Shown one piece after another: positions 1 through 10,160 of a stretch of 64,000 nt of DNA. The stretch is taken from positions 28,000,501 through 28,064,500 of the forward strand of contig JAKSXM010000231.1 in assembly GCA_022575985.1 (NCBI GenBank). The letters are read 5' to 3'. The position numbers and the translations under genes are program-made. Every line of letters starts with the position of its first letter. The stretch's first letter is position 1. The notes beneath the pieces are model-generated. The model worked only from the letters and a program-made list of their open reading frames with translations. It did not search any database and had not been told where the DNA came from. The DNA comes from Anagrus nilaparvatae. Lineage: Eukaryota > Arthropoda > Insecta > Hymenoptera > Mymaridae.

Positions 1-470
1 GTCATTTAATTTTAATTATATGCATGCATTATACAAATTATAAAATTTATTTTTTTTAATTAATCAAAAATATTTAAATACTTAAATTAATTAATTTAAA
101 TCTATTAAATAATTCAATTTTTTTATTTTGAAATAAAAATTATAATTAATTTGCAAATTTTTAATAGTTAATTTTTCGTAATAATTTATGCTTATTTTTA
201 AGAAATATATATGTTTTATTAATTTTTAATTAAAATTTTAATAAACTAATAGTAAAAATAATTAATAATTAAACTGTTGAATATTTTTTCATAAATATAT
301 ATGTTTTGCAAGATAATTTTGTAAAAGAAATTTTGTATTTTTTAAAATATTTTTATTTACATAATTCAGTTCGTTTGATTTAGGTCTAACTAAACTAAAA
401 AAAAATCTATTTGAGGTCATCAAAATTTGGCTTGAGGCGAAAAAAATTCATTTTTGTATTTTGAACAGTT
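1..470. other. AT-rich DNA without a gene
   Basis: Long A/T runs and short imperfect repeats only. I see no open frame with coding-like composition, no RNA gene and no element boundary before the family D repeat near 476. Confidence 0.6.
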
Positions 471-475
471 TGGGT

Positions 476-568
476 TTGGAGACTTAAAATAATGCAGCTG
501 TATGAACTTAAAATAATTTGGGATATTGGCTAATACTATTTTAGGTCATCATATTCCATGCCCGTTGG
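476..568 (-). repeat. Dispersed repeat family D, copy 1
   Basis: Read on the minus strand this aligns with 49581-49745: both carry a stretch saying 'aacttgggat(at)', a 'atgcagc' block and a 'taggtcan(n)atattcca' block in the same order and spacing. Other members are near 16.6, 32.0 and 59.9 kb. The family contains several degenerate repeats of a CTAAATTGAAATTATTCTAAG-like unit. No coding capacity is seen. Class unknown. Confidence 0.5.
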
Positions 569-661
569 TTTGATGCACTCAATAAATTTTCAACCAAAAT
601 AGTTTTTAAAACTAAAAAATTTACTGATTTCGATAACTTTTAATAAGTTTTTTTTTTGTTT

Positions 662-700
662 TAATTAGGGGTGGCGGGTACCTATATGTCGCCTTTTTTG
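662..700 (+). mobile_element. Terminus of a hAT-like miniature element (fragment)
   Basis: AATTAGGGGTGGCGGGTACC at this site resembles the right terminus of the complete element at 40345-40738, which reads TTAGGGGTGTGCGGTTACCC on the minus strand. No matching opposite terminus is visible nearby, so this is a fragment or a diverged relative. Confidence 0.35.
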
Positions 701-782
701 TCAGGTCAGATTTCATGTAAAGCTCGAAATTTCCCAATAACTTTTTTCAAAGCCAATACTTAAATAGTATATTAGGACCCAT

Positions 783-956
783 GGCCAGAAAAATAAAGAA
801 TGGCCCAAATCGCACGTAAAACTGCGATTTGGGGCATTCTTTTTTTATGGCCCAGGGTCGTATACGATTTTTCTGCATCAATGGCGAGAAAACACGTCTT
901 TGCCGGACGTGCAGCAGCCGGGAAATACGTAATTTCTGGCCGCTGACCAGAAAAAT
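783..956 (+). repeat. Foldback repeat family B, copy 1
   Basis: The left part is an inverted repeat. Its first arm starts GGCCAGAAAAATAAAGAATG, and it returns after a short loop as TGCGATTTGGGGCATTC followed by T-rich DNA and ATGGCCC. The right part (around 870-956) holds CACGTCTTTGCCGGACG and AAATACGT(A). The same two-part structure recurs at 6760-6972, and diverged pieces lie near 9.6, 40.8 and 57.8 kb. An open frame on the minus strand through this copy is a by-product of the repeat. Confidence 0.6.
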
Positions 957-1165
957 GAATCTTCTAGCAATTCTTCTAGCCTGACAGTGTGGTGTAAACA
1001 AGGCCTTTTGTATAATTTAATTTAAGATTTAATATTTTTTAACTTGGATAGTTTTTTTGATCTATTCTAATCGCAAATTCATAAACGTGATTCTTAGACA
1101 CCATAAAACTTTTTAACATGGAACATGTTCATTGGATGGGGTATTTGAAAAAGTCTGACTCGCTA

Positions 1166-1208
1166 GGAGGGGGGGGGGTAAATATTGATGTTTTTAGGGG
1201 GGGGGGGG
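1166..1208. repeat. Paired poly-G tracts
   Basis: Two G homopolymers of about 10 and 12 bases sit within 43 bp of each other in a strongly AT-rich setting. Together they could form a G-quadruplex on the plus strand. G runs elsewhere (near 5950) and the C run near 20505 are less striking. Confidence 0.8.
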
Positions 1209-1244
1209 TGATATGGACTTTTAATTTTAATTACTTAAATACTA

Positions 1245-1651
1245 CACTGTAAAAAGTAACTTCCTTATATTAACAAAAAAATTAGAACATATTCGAAAAA
1301 TTAGTAAATTTTCGAAAAAATTTGTAAATATTCGAAAAAAATCGTAAATTTACTAAAAGTATATTATCGAAAAATTCGAGTATTCTCGATTTTTTATGTG
1401 GATTTGCAAGAAAATTTGATAATTTACAACTTTTTTCGAAAATTTGCAAAAAATAGTTGTCAATTTATGAAAAATAGTTGTGATTTACAATTCAAAAAAA
1501 AAATCCAAAATTTTCGAATTTTTCAAAAATATACTAAATTTAGAAAATTTGCGATTTTTATCGAACATTTACAAATTTTTTTGAAAATTTACCAATTTTT
1601 CGAAAACATTCTATTTATCGTGTTAATCTAAGAAAATTACTTTTTACAGTG
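1245..1651. mobile_element. MITE family A, copy 1
   Basis: A 407-bp element with terminal inverted repeats CACTGTAAAAAGTAAC at the left and its complement (GTTAC replaced by ATTAC) at the right, flanked by TA on both sides. The interior is made of shuffled, partly palindromic pieces such as CTAAATTTAG, TTCGAAAA and CTCGATTTTTT. TA flanks and short inverted ends suggest a Tc1/mariner-type non-autonomous element. An open frame of about 77 codons inside it is low-complexity and not a gene. Confidence 0.8.
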
Positions 1652-1689
1652 TAAATAAAATTCATTTTTAATAGTTGGGAGTGTGAAAA

Positions 1690-1930
1690 CCAAAGCACTT
1701 AGCGGAAAAAAATTGAAACAAGGTACCTCGCTAAATTCAAATTCAACATGGTTTAAAAAAAGTAAATACCTTAAGTCCTATCTAGACCCAATTATTTTTT
1801 TTTAATTCCACGTGCTTTTACTGACACAAAAGATTTAAAAAAATTTATTAGGTTTAGAAATGGCTTTAAACTTCAGAACCAAACTTTAAAAAAATTCAAA
1901 ATTTTGGATAGGACTTAAGAAATGAGCTAA
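1690..1930. repeat. Foldback repeat family J
   Basis: Inverted arms are visible: CTTAAGTCCTATC near 1770 pairs with GATAGGACTTAAG near 1910, and an outer GCACTTAGC/GCTAAGC pair lies further out. The middle (about 1800-1870) is homologous to 32790-32880; both read TTAATTCCAYGTGCTTTT and, some 60 bp later, ATTAGGTYTAGAAA. No coding capacity. Confidence 0.5.
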
Positions 1931-2760
1931 GCAAAATCTTAAAAATGAAGAATATAAATCCATATAATATGGCAATATTAAATTAAGGCATATAAATTAA
2001 ATTCTAATTATAAAAAAATGGTGTATTAGTATCAATATTTCGATTAAAATAAATAGATAAAAGAAATAAGAATAAAATAATTGACTTTTATTTTTTATAA
2101 CCTTTATGATACACAAAGTCTATTATTTATTAAAAACAAGAGATATATAATCAATTCGATCGTTATCTCAATGACCCACAATTTAATATTTATTATTATT
2201 ATTATTTCTGCACACGTATATTATAATTAGGTTATTATTATTATTATAAACCAATATAATTGATTATATTAAATTTATACATCTGTCTTAAAAAAAAAAA
2301 AAAATTGTTTAAAATTTAAATATTACGTACATTCTAAAAAGTACAATAAAAATTGCACGTATAGTATAGATTAAATATTTATTTATACGACCCGGTTCAT
2401 TTTTTTTTTTATAATATGTAGGTTAAAAACTGCGTGTAAATATTAAAAAAAAAAAAATTGCAAAATTATATAATAATTTTAGTAGTTATTTAATTTAAGG
2501 TGATTTATTTTTATTTAATTTACCTCATTTCTATATCAGCTAGCTTTTTAAATGAATTTCATTTTTTATTAATTTTATTTAACATTTTTTGAGTATAGGG
2601 TTGTTGACTTAATAAATGAAAGATTCAAGTTAATTTTGTGCCCAGAATAAAAAACTCCATTTTTAAAACAATCTATTTTCTTATGAATTTAGATTTTTAG
2701 TGAGAATCTGTTTCTCACAGCAAAAATTAGGCTTAATAGTAAGAAATTTAAAAATAAAGA
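1930..2760. other. AT-rich DNA without a gene
   Basis: A/T homopolymers and an ATT microsatellite at about 2190-2206. Nothing else that I can support. Confidence 0.6.
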
Positions 2761-2764
2761 AAAA

Positions 2765-3076
2765 GTGGTAGTTGTGGACTTTTATCCGGCATTAGCAGAA
2801 CAAATCAATTATAAGAATAGAAGTACAAGATACAAAAAGTTCTCTGAATCACATTTATTTAACAATTTCTATACAGTGCTGGGATATTCAGAGATCACAT
2901 ACTTTTTGGATCAAAGAATGTCTGAAAATTTTTATAAGCAGAAACCGAAATTCGTATATTTTTTTGGTCATAGATTGGGTCATTCAAGGGCCTATTTAAA
3001 CATGCCATCTTTGTTTCTATATCTATCTTATCTTACATATTTACGTGATGCTTCATTTGAAAGTGAAGCATTTTGA
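2765..3076 (+). pseudogene. Unrecognised open frame, possibly a relic
   Basis: This frame of about 103 codons opens with GTG and has its first ATG well inside, then ends at TGA. It differs from most frames in the window because the peptide uses all residue classes and is not dominated by K, N, F and I. It includes DQRMSENFYKQKPKF and GHRLGHSRAYLNMPSLF. A possible splice acceptor (TTTCTCACAG) lies about 45 bp upstream. I do not recognise the family. It has no neighbouring gene, no clear ATG start and no visible partner exon. It could be a relic of a transposon or gene exon, or an open frame by chance. The last codons overlap a small hairpin (TGCTTCA/TGAAGCA). Confidence 0.2.
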
Positions 3077-3079
3077 AAC

Positions 3080-5640
3080 AACTCTAAAAAGGGCATCATC
3101 TGGGGAATAAAAAGCAAAACTTAATTAAAAACAGAGGTAGGCATACAATAAAAACTTCAAGAACTACTTTAAAAATGAAAACTTAAAAATGAAAAGTACA
3201 TTTGTTCTAAATTCGTTATATATAAAAATAGATAATTTTATCATAATTATTTAAAAAAGTCAAAAATTATAAAAATGGGTGTGAAATTTAAATTTCAAAA
3301 AAAAATTTCACTTTTTTTTAATCAAAATTCTGATAATAATCGTAAAATTTTATTTTATACACCAAAGAACCAAAAATCAGATAAGATAATTTTTTTATTT
3401 TTTACAAACTAAAATAATTTAAACGTAGGTTCGTTATACCCTAAATTTGAAAGGGTAGAAAAAATTAATTGGACAAAAGTATACATAATAATAATAAAAA
3501 CATCAATAATAGAGAGTATAGGTATAGTATGTGTAGTACAATATATAGAAAATAAAATGTAGGTCAAGTTGAAGAGTTCGCTATGTCGAGTATAAGGACA
3601 GAAAATTGTATGGGCCGAGGTCATAACTCTGGCTCCACGTGTATATTTTTTTTCTTCTATTACCTACTAAACTCTCTTTTTCTAATTATTTATTTATATA
3701 AAAAAAATTTTCTTTTTCTTTTTTTTAATTTTTTCCATACAGTAATAATTATTGTTAATAAATTTTTTATATCGTAACTTTTTTTTTAAAAATCATGACC
3801 TACTTATAAAACAACATTTATTTATATAATACATGTAGCAAAAAAAATTGTGTGTATGTAATAATAGCTTTTGATGATGAGTTTATTATACGTAAGTTCT
3901 GTAAAGAAAAAAAAAATTTTTTTTTAAGTAATATTATAAAAATAGCAGACTGTAATTAAAAAATTGTATATGCAGTTAATTTAAATAATGGCATAAGAAA
4001 TGAAAAAATATGTGTGTTAGGTTGGTAATTATTTCAAAATTTTTGGGTACTAAAAAGTTGAATTTTTGATAACCAAAAGTTTGAAAATTAACAACTAAGA
4101 TATTGAAAAATATTATCCATATAATTACAATAACTTTGTTTTTTTTATCAAAATAATGATAATACGCGTGCGATATGAAAACGTATGGTATGTAGGTCAG
4201 TTTGATACGCATGACCCGATTAAGTAAAAAAAAAATTTATACTAATACGATGATGACGAAGGCGTCGACGAAGATGATGATTTTTATAATGTACGTTAAT
4301 TTTTCTGATTGTTTTTAATTAGTTTCTTTGCTTCTAAGTGGTTATTGATTTGTTTACTTTGGTGTCGATTGTTTATTTAAGTATTATGAATAAAAGTTTA
4401 ATAGTAAGTTGGCTCACCCTGTTGTTTAAAATTTTACTAGGGGGTTAACTTTGCTTTTTTCTAGAAATTATGATTTGGTTGGGCATCCCTGGGAAAGTTT
4501 TTTTTTTGAATATTAATTTGGTGATCTTTTGAATTAGTTTTTGAGGAAAAATTAGGGTAAAAATTCTTTAAAACAATAAAACTTAAACTTTCTTAACTTC
4601 TTTATTCTTTTAACTTTTTTTCAATTTTGATAAACCCACCTAAAAAATGTATCCAGTATTACCTCTTTTTTAAAAAGGCAACTAAAGCTCATTAAAACAC
4701 AAACCAATAGAAACAGACATTTAAAAATTGTAACAGCGATCAATACATTGTGTAATAATTCAGATTTGTTTTAATTCACAGCTTATTATAAACATAACCT
4801 AAATACCAAATATTTAACAGACAAACTGACATTACAATACAAAATCGATTTTTATTTTTTTTATTTTCGTCATACGTAATGTTTGTCTTAAAATTTTTCT
4901 ATAAATACAAAAAAAAAATTGAGTCTTGAGCGAAAATATCGAATGAAAATATAAAAAATACATGTGTTGTATAGGCTAAAAGTTTAATGGGTCAAATATG
5001 TATTATTTTTTCGAATTTGGGACGCTTGAAATATTTAAAAATGGCATAATTTTTTCCTTAAATAAATTCATTTTAAATTTATTATATTTTTCAATTTATT
5101 TTAAAACGACAAAAAAAGGACTATTAAATATCTTTTTTTTTTTTTAATAAAATGCATTTTTAATATTTTATTTATAGTACCACGGTTATGATATATTAGT
5201 AAGTACGTGAGTTAAATTTAAACATAATAAATCTTAATGCAAAAAAGAAGAAAAATTAACCTTGTCAAGAAAAATTTTTTGGGCCATTAGTAATTTTATA
5301 ATTTATTAGTTTTTGATATTAATATTAAGTTTGTGTACTTAAAATTTTCTTTAATAAATTTTTAGTTTATAGAATATTTTCGATTCTATGTCATTTTCCA
5401 CGTTTACGTTATAGTATATATATTTTGCAGAAAGGGGATTTTGAGAACAAAAACTATTTTCAGACATCCGATCAGCTTCGATCTCGATTCTATAAACGTG
5501 TAACGATTTTATAACGAGTTTTACTTAAAATATTATTTTATATTTAATTTTAAGAAAATCTATTATTATTATTATTAGTATGTTGCTATAATTAGATTTG
5601 CTTAATTGAGAAAAATTTTTTAGTTGTCAATTATTAAATA
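3080..5640. other. AT-rich DNA without a gene
   Basis: No coding-like frame. Three GTAGGTCA motifs occur here (3559 and 4192 on plus, 3796 on minus). The rest is A/T homopolymer and weak repeats, with a slightly more complex patch at about 5450-5520. Confidence 0.6.
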
Positions 5641-5762
5641 TCGTGTTTAGAGGAGACTCTATGGAGAAACTTTTTATAATTATAAGTTGCAATTCTTCTC
5701 GAAAGTAGAAAGGCTTTCTTACTTTATATAAATTAGCCCCATGTTTTAAGTTCTTCCTAGCA

Positions 5763-5832
5763 CAGCTATAGTCCAGGGAGTAGCACTCGTGCCTTGTAAC
5801 CGCAAGGTCTCGAGTTCGCCTCCCTGTTACAG
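5763..5832 (+). pseudogene. tRNA-like sequence (tRNA-derived SINE head or tRNA relic)
   Basis: An A-box-like TAGTCCAGGGAG at 5769-5780 and a B-box-like AGTTCGCCTCC at 5813-5823 are spaced as in an intron-less tRNA gene. Between them CCTTG (5792-5796) pairs with CAAGG (5803-5807) around a six-base loop, one short of the normal seven. The segment AGCAC..GCCTTGTAACC resembles eukaryotic tRNA-Thr. The acceptor arms do not pair and the T stem is poor, so a working tRNA is unlikely. A tRNA-derived SINE or decayed tRNA copy fits better. The sequence is clearly richer in G+C than its surroundings. Confidence 0.5.
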
Positions 5833-6112
5833 CAGACTTTTTTTCTGAAAAACTTCTTTTATGCTAATACGGCTGGCTTAGGAAGTTATTTCCGGCAAAG
5901 AATTTAATTTCATAAAAAATTAGATTCGGTGAAGAAAATAAGATCCACCTTGAGGGAGGGGGGGGAGAGGCCCTGAAAGTCCAAAACATATAGTTTACTC
6001 CTACCTACTATAAATTAAAATTCTCTTCAGGTTTTTATACGGATACGTGGGATTTTCTCCTGAAATGTCATGTTCACAATCAAAAGTCCTGTTACTTCTA
6101 ACCTCATAATAG

Positions 6113-6165
6113 AGTGTAAACGCAATACCATGTGACACACTCAATACCTCCAATTCAAGACAATA
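6113..6165 (+). repeat. Dispersed repeat family I, copy 1
   Basis: GTGTAAA, ATACCATGTGAC, CACTCAATACCTC and AATTCAAGACAAT follow each other as in 52257-52310, with only a few differences. Same orientation in both places. The extent and class are unknown. Confidence 0.5.
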
Positions 6166-6481
6166 AGATTTAAATCAGAGGGGAAACTCGCGCCGGACCT
6201 ATAAAAATTATTTTGGTTTAAATTTTGAAAGGAACGATTAAAAAGTTTTAAAGATATTTTATTTGAATATTTAAATTATACTTTCAAGTTAAAACGAACG
6301 AAATTTATTTGCAGTTGACATTTCACTGATTTTGGTATAGTATTGTAATGTCTTTATTATAAATGTAAAAATAAATTAATTAATATCTCTGTTAGAAGAA
6401 AAAAATTAATGAATATCATCATATTCTTATATTTCCTTAGAAAATCATTTCATTTGTAAGAAAATATTCAGTGGGAAAAAG

Positions 6482-6535
6482 TAGTGACCTAACTATTTTT
6501 GACCTAACTATAAAAAATAGTGACCTAACTATTTC
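6482..6535 (+). repeat. Triplicated TGACCTAACTAT motif
   Basis: TGACCTAACTAT occurs three times within about 55 bp with A/T-rich spacers. It looks like a small local duplication, not part of a larger array. Confidence 0.75.
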
Positions 6536-6759
6536 GATGAAGTTATAAGCAACCGATTTTTCTTTTGTTCCCAAAACTCAAAAGTAATTGATGAACTGTT
6601 ATGCTATGAGTTGTAGAGTAATGTTAGGTGAGGTTATAGTTTTGGTAATCCAAAAGTTGATATTTTAGACAATGCAAGCATGAATAGCTCAAATGCTCAG
6701 AAAAATGCTGATTATGAATCTTCAAAAGACCTATTTCATCATAGTATATTACGGTTCTA

Positions 6760-6972
6760 GGCCAGAAAAATAAAGTATGGCCCAAATCGCACGTAAATTC
6801 CTTCATTCACCTTCCGAGGCGAAGCCGAGGATGGTAAACTGCGATTTGGGTCATTCTTTGTTTATGGCCGAGGATTGTACCAAATTTTTTTGCGATTATG
6901 GCTAGAAAACACGTCTTTGCCGGACGCGCAGCGTCCGGGAAATACGTACTTTCGGCCCGCAGTACAGAAAAA
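6760..6972 (+). repeat. Foldback repeat family B, copy 2 with an insert
   Basis: Matches copy 1 from GCCAGAAAAATAAAG to CAGAAAAAT, including CACGTCTTTGCCGGACG. The tight hairpin loop of copy 1 is here expanded by about 38 bp (6797-6834) carrying the hairpin CCGAGGCGAAGCCGAGG. Two short minus-strand frames across the element are products of the repeat. Confidence 0.6.
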
Positions 6973-6999
6973 TTATTTAAGCATATATGCAAATACAAG

Positions 7000-7960
7000 C
7001 AAGATAAATGTTGAAACCTAACCTATAAATTATAAGAAAAAAGAAATGCTACATTTTTTCTTACATAATTCAAAAAAAATAGAAAGAAAATACCTTATAT
7101 AAGTGTACGTAAACACATATATGACAAAAGATAAAGAAAGTCCTTGAAGAGAGTATAAATATATATAACATTAAGTAAGCAGAATAAGTAATAAGGGAAA
7201 AAGAAAAATTTAAGAATAAGGGTGTCTGAAGAAAATATCAATATTTTATTATACAATACATAATATATAAATATTTTAGAAAAAATTATGTTTGTTATAA
7301 TATAAAGAGATTGAAAAATGAGGATGAAATGTCTGTCTGGCAAGTTAAAAAGTATCAGACAAACAATATAATATCTACTATTACTTAAATGAAGTAACAA
7401 ACGAAAGTATATTATATAAAATACACGAACACGCGCTTGAATTCAAATTTACTGCTGGTTTTCTTGACCCATTTACCCGGTGCACTTGAAGAATTAAACG
7501 ATAATAATGACGATGTAAAAAATAAAATAAAAAAAGCCATACTAATAGTATTTATTTATTTATTACTAATTTTTTATTCTAGTTTCGTATTTTTTACTAT
7601 AAATATTATACTTTTCTTCAAATATATCTATGACAATGCCTTTTGATAAAATTTATTATCACAAGGATGAATTTAAATATGCACTAAAGATCATTTTTGT
7701 CTTTGTTTTTTTAATGCTGATTAATAAATAATGGAAAATTTAGTAAGCAGATTATTATTATTTATTATTTCATTGATAGCTAATTTAATAAATTAAAATA
7801 TTAATGATGTTATTAATTGAATATTTTACAAAGAATGCAAGGTTGTAAATTTTAAAGGGCTTTACGACCAATTGCGAGAAAAGCTAAAGCGCCATCTAGT
7901 GGAAAACATTTTTATAAACCTATTTTTAACTTTCTTGAACTGATATTAAACTTAGAATCT
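7000..7960. other. AT-rich DNA without a recognised gene
   Basis: Contains open frames of 101 codons (minus, 7095-7400) and 69 codons (plus, 7437-7646), both rich in F, I, L, Y and N as expected by chance here. The only notable piece is the TGACCCATTTACCCGG element at 7465-7490, which recurs at 8783-8808. Confidence 0.5.
7465..7490 (-). repeat. 26-bp dispersed element, copy 1
   Basis: On the minus strand it reads TCAAGTGCACCGGGTAAATG then GGTCA, matching 8783-8808 with three differences. A looser relative is at 42212-42237. On the minus strand it also contains a GTAAAT that looks like a 5' splice site, but no exon is apparent. Confidence 0.55.
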
Positions 7961-7969
7961 TCACTATCA

Positions 7970-8073
7970 AGTCGCTCTGCTTGAATTTCGTTTAAATTTT
8001 CAAGCACTCTTGCTAGAATCTTCAAGTAAATTCTTTAAAATTACGATTTCAAGCAAAATTCAAGCAGAGCAAC
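7970..8073. repeat. Small foldback
   Basis: GTCGCTCTGCTTGAATTT at the left pairs with AAATTCAAGCAGAGCAAC at the right, giving a stem of about 18 bp with one mismatch around an 68-bp loop that itself repeats CAAGC. A miniature inverted-repeat element is likely; no target duplication is obvious. Confidence 0.6.
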
Positions 8074-8079
8074 CTGGCG

Positions 8080-8780
8080 GTTAAAAAAAAATTCTTTTAG
8101 TTTAGATATTGAATACAAAAAAACGAATGGAAGATTTATTCGATTCTTTTAATAAAGAAAGAAAATTTCTAATAATTTTGTCAAAACTTGGCCAAAATAA
8201 GTCAGATAAAAATTTTGAGGTGAAATCGTTCTTTTTAATCTCTAACAAATTCATTTTTAAAATAAACTTATTTGTTATTTTCTGCTAGTTTTAATAACTA
8301 GAACATTTAGATAATTGTTTAGATGATTAATTGAATTTTCGCATTGTAATTGCATTGCATTTGTATTTTTAATAAAGTCATTATTAATGAATTGTTACAA
8401 GTATGAATATTGCAAATAGTGATTGGGAATTAGAAGTTCTTAATTTGATTGAGTATTAAAGCCTATTTAGCAATAATCCTAAAATTCTACTTAATAACAT
8501 GCACAAGTATGAGGGTATTTGATATTCTTACACTATGCATCATATGTCTGTATTAGTAGGAAGGTTAAAAATCTTGGTGAGAAAAATATTTACAAAAAAA
8601 TATATTTATAGAACAAAAATAAAATAAAAAAAACTAGAATTTACATTAGTATATGTTTGTGAATGTTCGTCATCGTAATAAAAACACAAATAAATCCCTC
8701 TTGTGTATATTGCATCAAATCAGTATATACTTTAATCGCATGTAATATATAAATAATAGAATTTTAGCTCTAGTTTTTTC
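8080..8780. other. AT-rich DNA without a gene
   Basis: No coding-like frame, RNA gene or element boundary that I can support. Confidence 0.55.
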
Positions 8781-8782
8781 AT

Positions 8783-8808
8783 TGACCTACTTACCCGGTA
8801 CACTTGAC
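8783..8808 (-). repeat. 26-bp dispersed element, copy 2
   Basis: On the minus strand: TCAAGTGTACCGGGTAAG followed by TAGGTCA. It contains a consensus 5' splice-site string (GG then GTAAGTAG) and a GTAGGTCA nuclear-receptor-like half site. See the related copy at 7465-7490. Confidence 0.55.
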
Positions 8809-8829
8809 CGAGCTCTTTTATGTATATGT

Positions 8830-8849
8830 TTATATATATATATATATAT
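8830..8849. repeat. TA microsatellite
   Basis: About ten TA units, with a second short TA stretch just downstream. Confidence 0.85.
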
Positions 8850-8859
8850 GTATATAATA

Positions 8860-9525
8860 TAAACACTAAAAAGCTCATCCCCTCGTCTAGTCGATTATAA
8901 ATATTCTTGGTTTCCCTGACGATGGCATTCGTCATGATTATACACTCTATACCAAATTATATTAAAATTCCCGTCTAGAACTAATACTATTTAGTAGTGA
9001 TACACATCCCCCGCATATTTTTTTCTTATCTTGCTCTTTTTTTTTTTTTTTGCCAAAATATTATTATAGAAAATATGTTGGCAGAGTCCATATTGAACAA
9101 ATGTACCTTTATAGATATTATTTTGGCTCTATTTGTTCTATTGATTTTATGTATAATAAATATTTATTGTTTTATAAATTAACATATTTTTAATAAAATG
9201 GGTTTTTTTTTATTTATGTATAATCAATATTTTATTTTTACTTTTGTCTACATTTTTGTTATTTTGGATCGTAATAAGAAAATTGTATTACATAATGAAT
9301 AAATTTTGTACTGTATAGTTTACCAGAAGTATATGAGCAAATCTGCTAAATTCACTGGTTTAAGCTATTCTAAAACTTACTAACAGGCAATTAAGGAAAT
9401 CAAAATTTTTTACTATCTTGATGTACTATAGTATGCGTTACTATAATGCGTTATAAAGGTTTAAAAATCTGCTAAATAGCGTTGCAAGAGGGAAAAGGGA
9501 GTAGAAAACCCTAAAAAAGTAGAAA
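8860..9525. other. AT-rich DNA without a gene
   Basis: A minus-strand frame that starts with ATG at 8935 has a non-repetitive first 22 residues but then runs through the TA microsatellite. I do not call it a gene. The remainder is plain. Confidence 0.5.
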
Positions 9526-9527
9526 AA

Positions 9528-9682
9528 TTTTTTCTTGTCAGAAGTCAGAAAATACGTATTTCCTGAGCACTGTGCATCTAACAAGTGTGCATTTTCTAGC
9601 CACTGACAAGAAAAAAATCGAAAGCTACCCTTGGTAATAAAAAAAGAAGGTAACCAATTGCGATTTGGTCCATTCTTTGTTA
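9528..9682. repeat. Foldback repeat related to family B, diverged
   Basis: TTTTTTCTTGTCAG at 9528-9542 pairs with CTGACAAGAAAAAAA near 9603-9617. The region then continues with TTGCGATTTGGTCCATTCTTT, the family B signature. The CACGTC block of copies 1 and 2 is not recognisable. Confidence 0.45.
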
Positions 9683-9724
9683 TAATATTTTTTAAGATAA
9701 TTTTTTCTAAGTAGATCAAAAACT

Positions 9725-10160
9725 TATATTGGTCCAGCCATCATACAGTTTACTTTGTCTTGTTTTCGGCCACCACCAAATTTATTTTACTATAGATTTT
9801 TTGCCTGGTTTTTTGGGTCACTGATTACGAATTGCAGGATCTTTTCTATAAAAAATGTGCAAAACATCCTTAAATTAACAAAAACTACCCTTAAAAAGGT
9901 ATTTACGAACTTTAAAAGTCCAGGTTTGGTGCATATAGGTTTTTGATCGTTGATCCAGAATTTGAAAAATTAATATTTTACCCTCAAGTTAGCAATTAGA
10001 AAAAATTACTCTTAAAATGGGTATTTTTGCTATTTTCACACTTTTAGCATCCACATTTGGTCCACATGGGTTTTTGGGTCGTTGATTACGAATTTCAGGG
10101 CCTTTTTTACTAAAAATTGGCACTTTACCCTTAAATTTTCAAAAACATAAATGAACATGT
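9725..10160 (+). repeat. Degenerate tandem repeat family E
   Basis: Three diverged monomers of roughly 100-200 bp. Each has a phrase like TTTTTGGGTCGTTGATTACG, followed by AATTTCAGG, then ACCCTTAAA and AACTACCCTTAAAA. Related monomers are at 22265-22515 (opposite strand), 23985-24480 and 46985-47190. This is an old satellite-like or element-derived repeat with no protein-coding signal. Confidence 0.5.

Noticed and set aside
8732..8935. Minus-strand gene starting at 8935
   Set aside because: The first 22 residues look mixed, but the frame then reads through a TA microsatellite. No homology or partner exon is evident.
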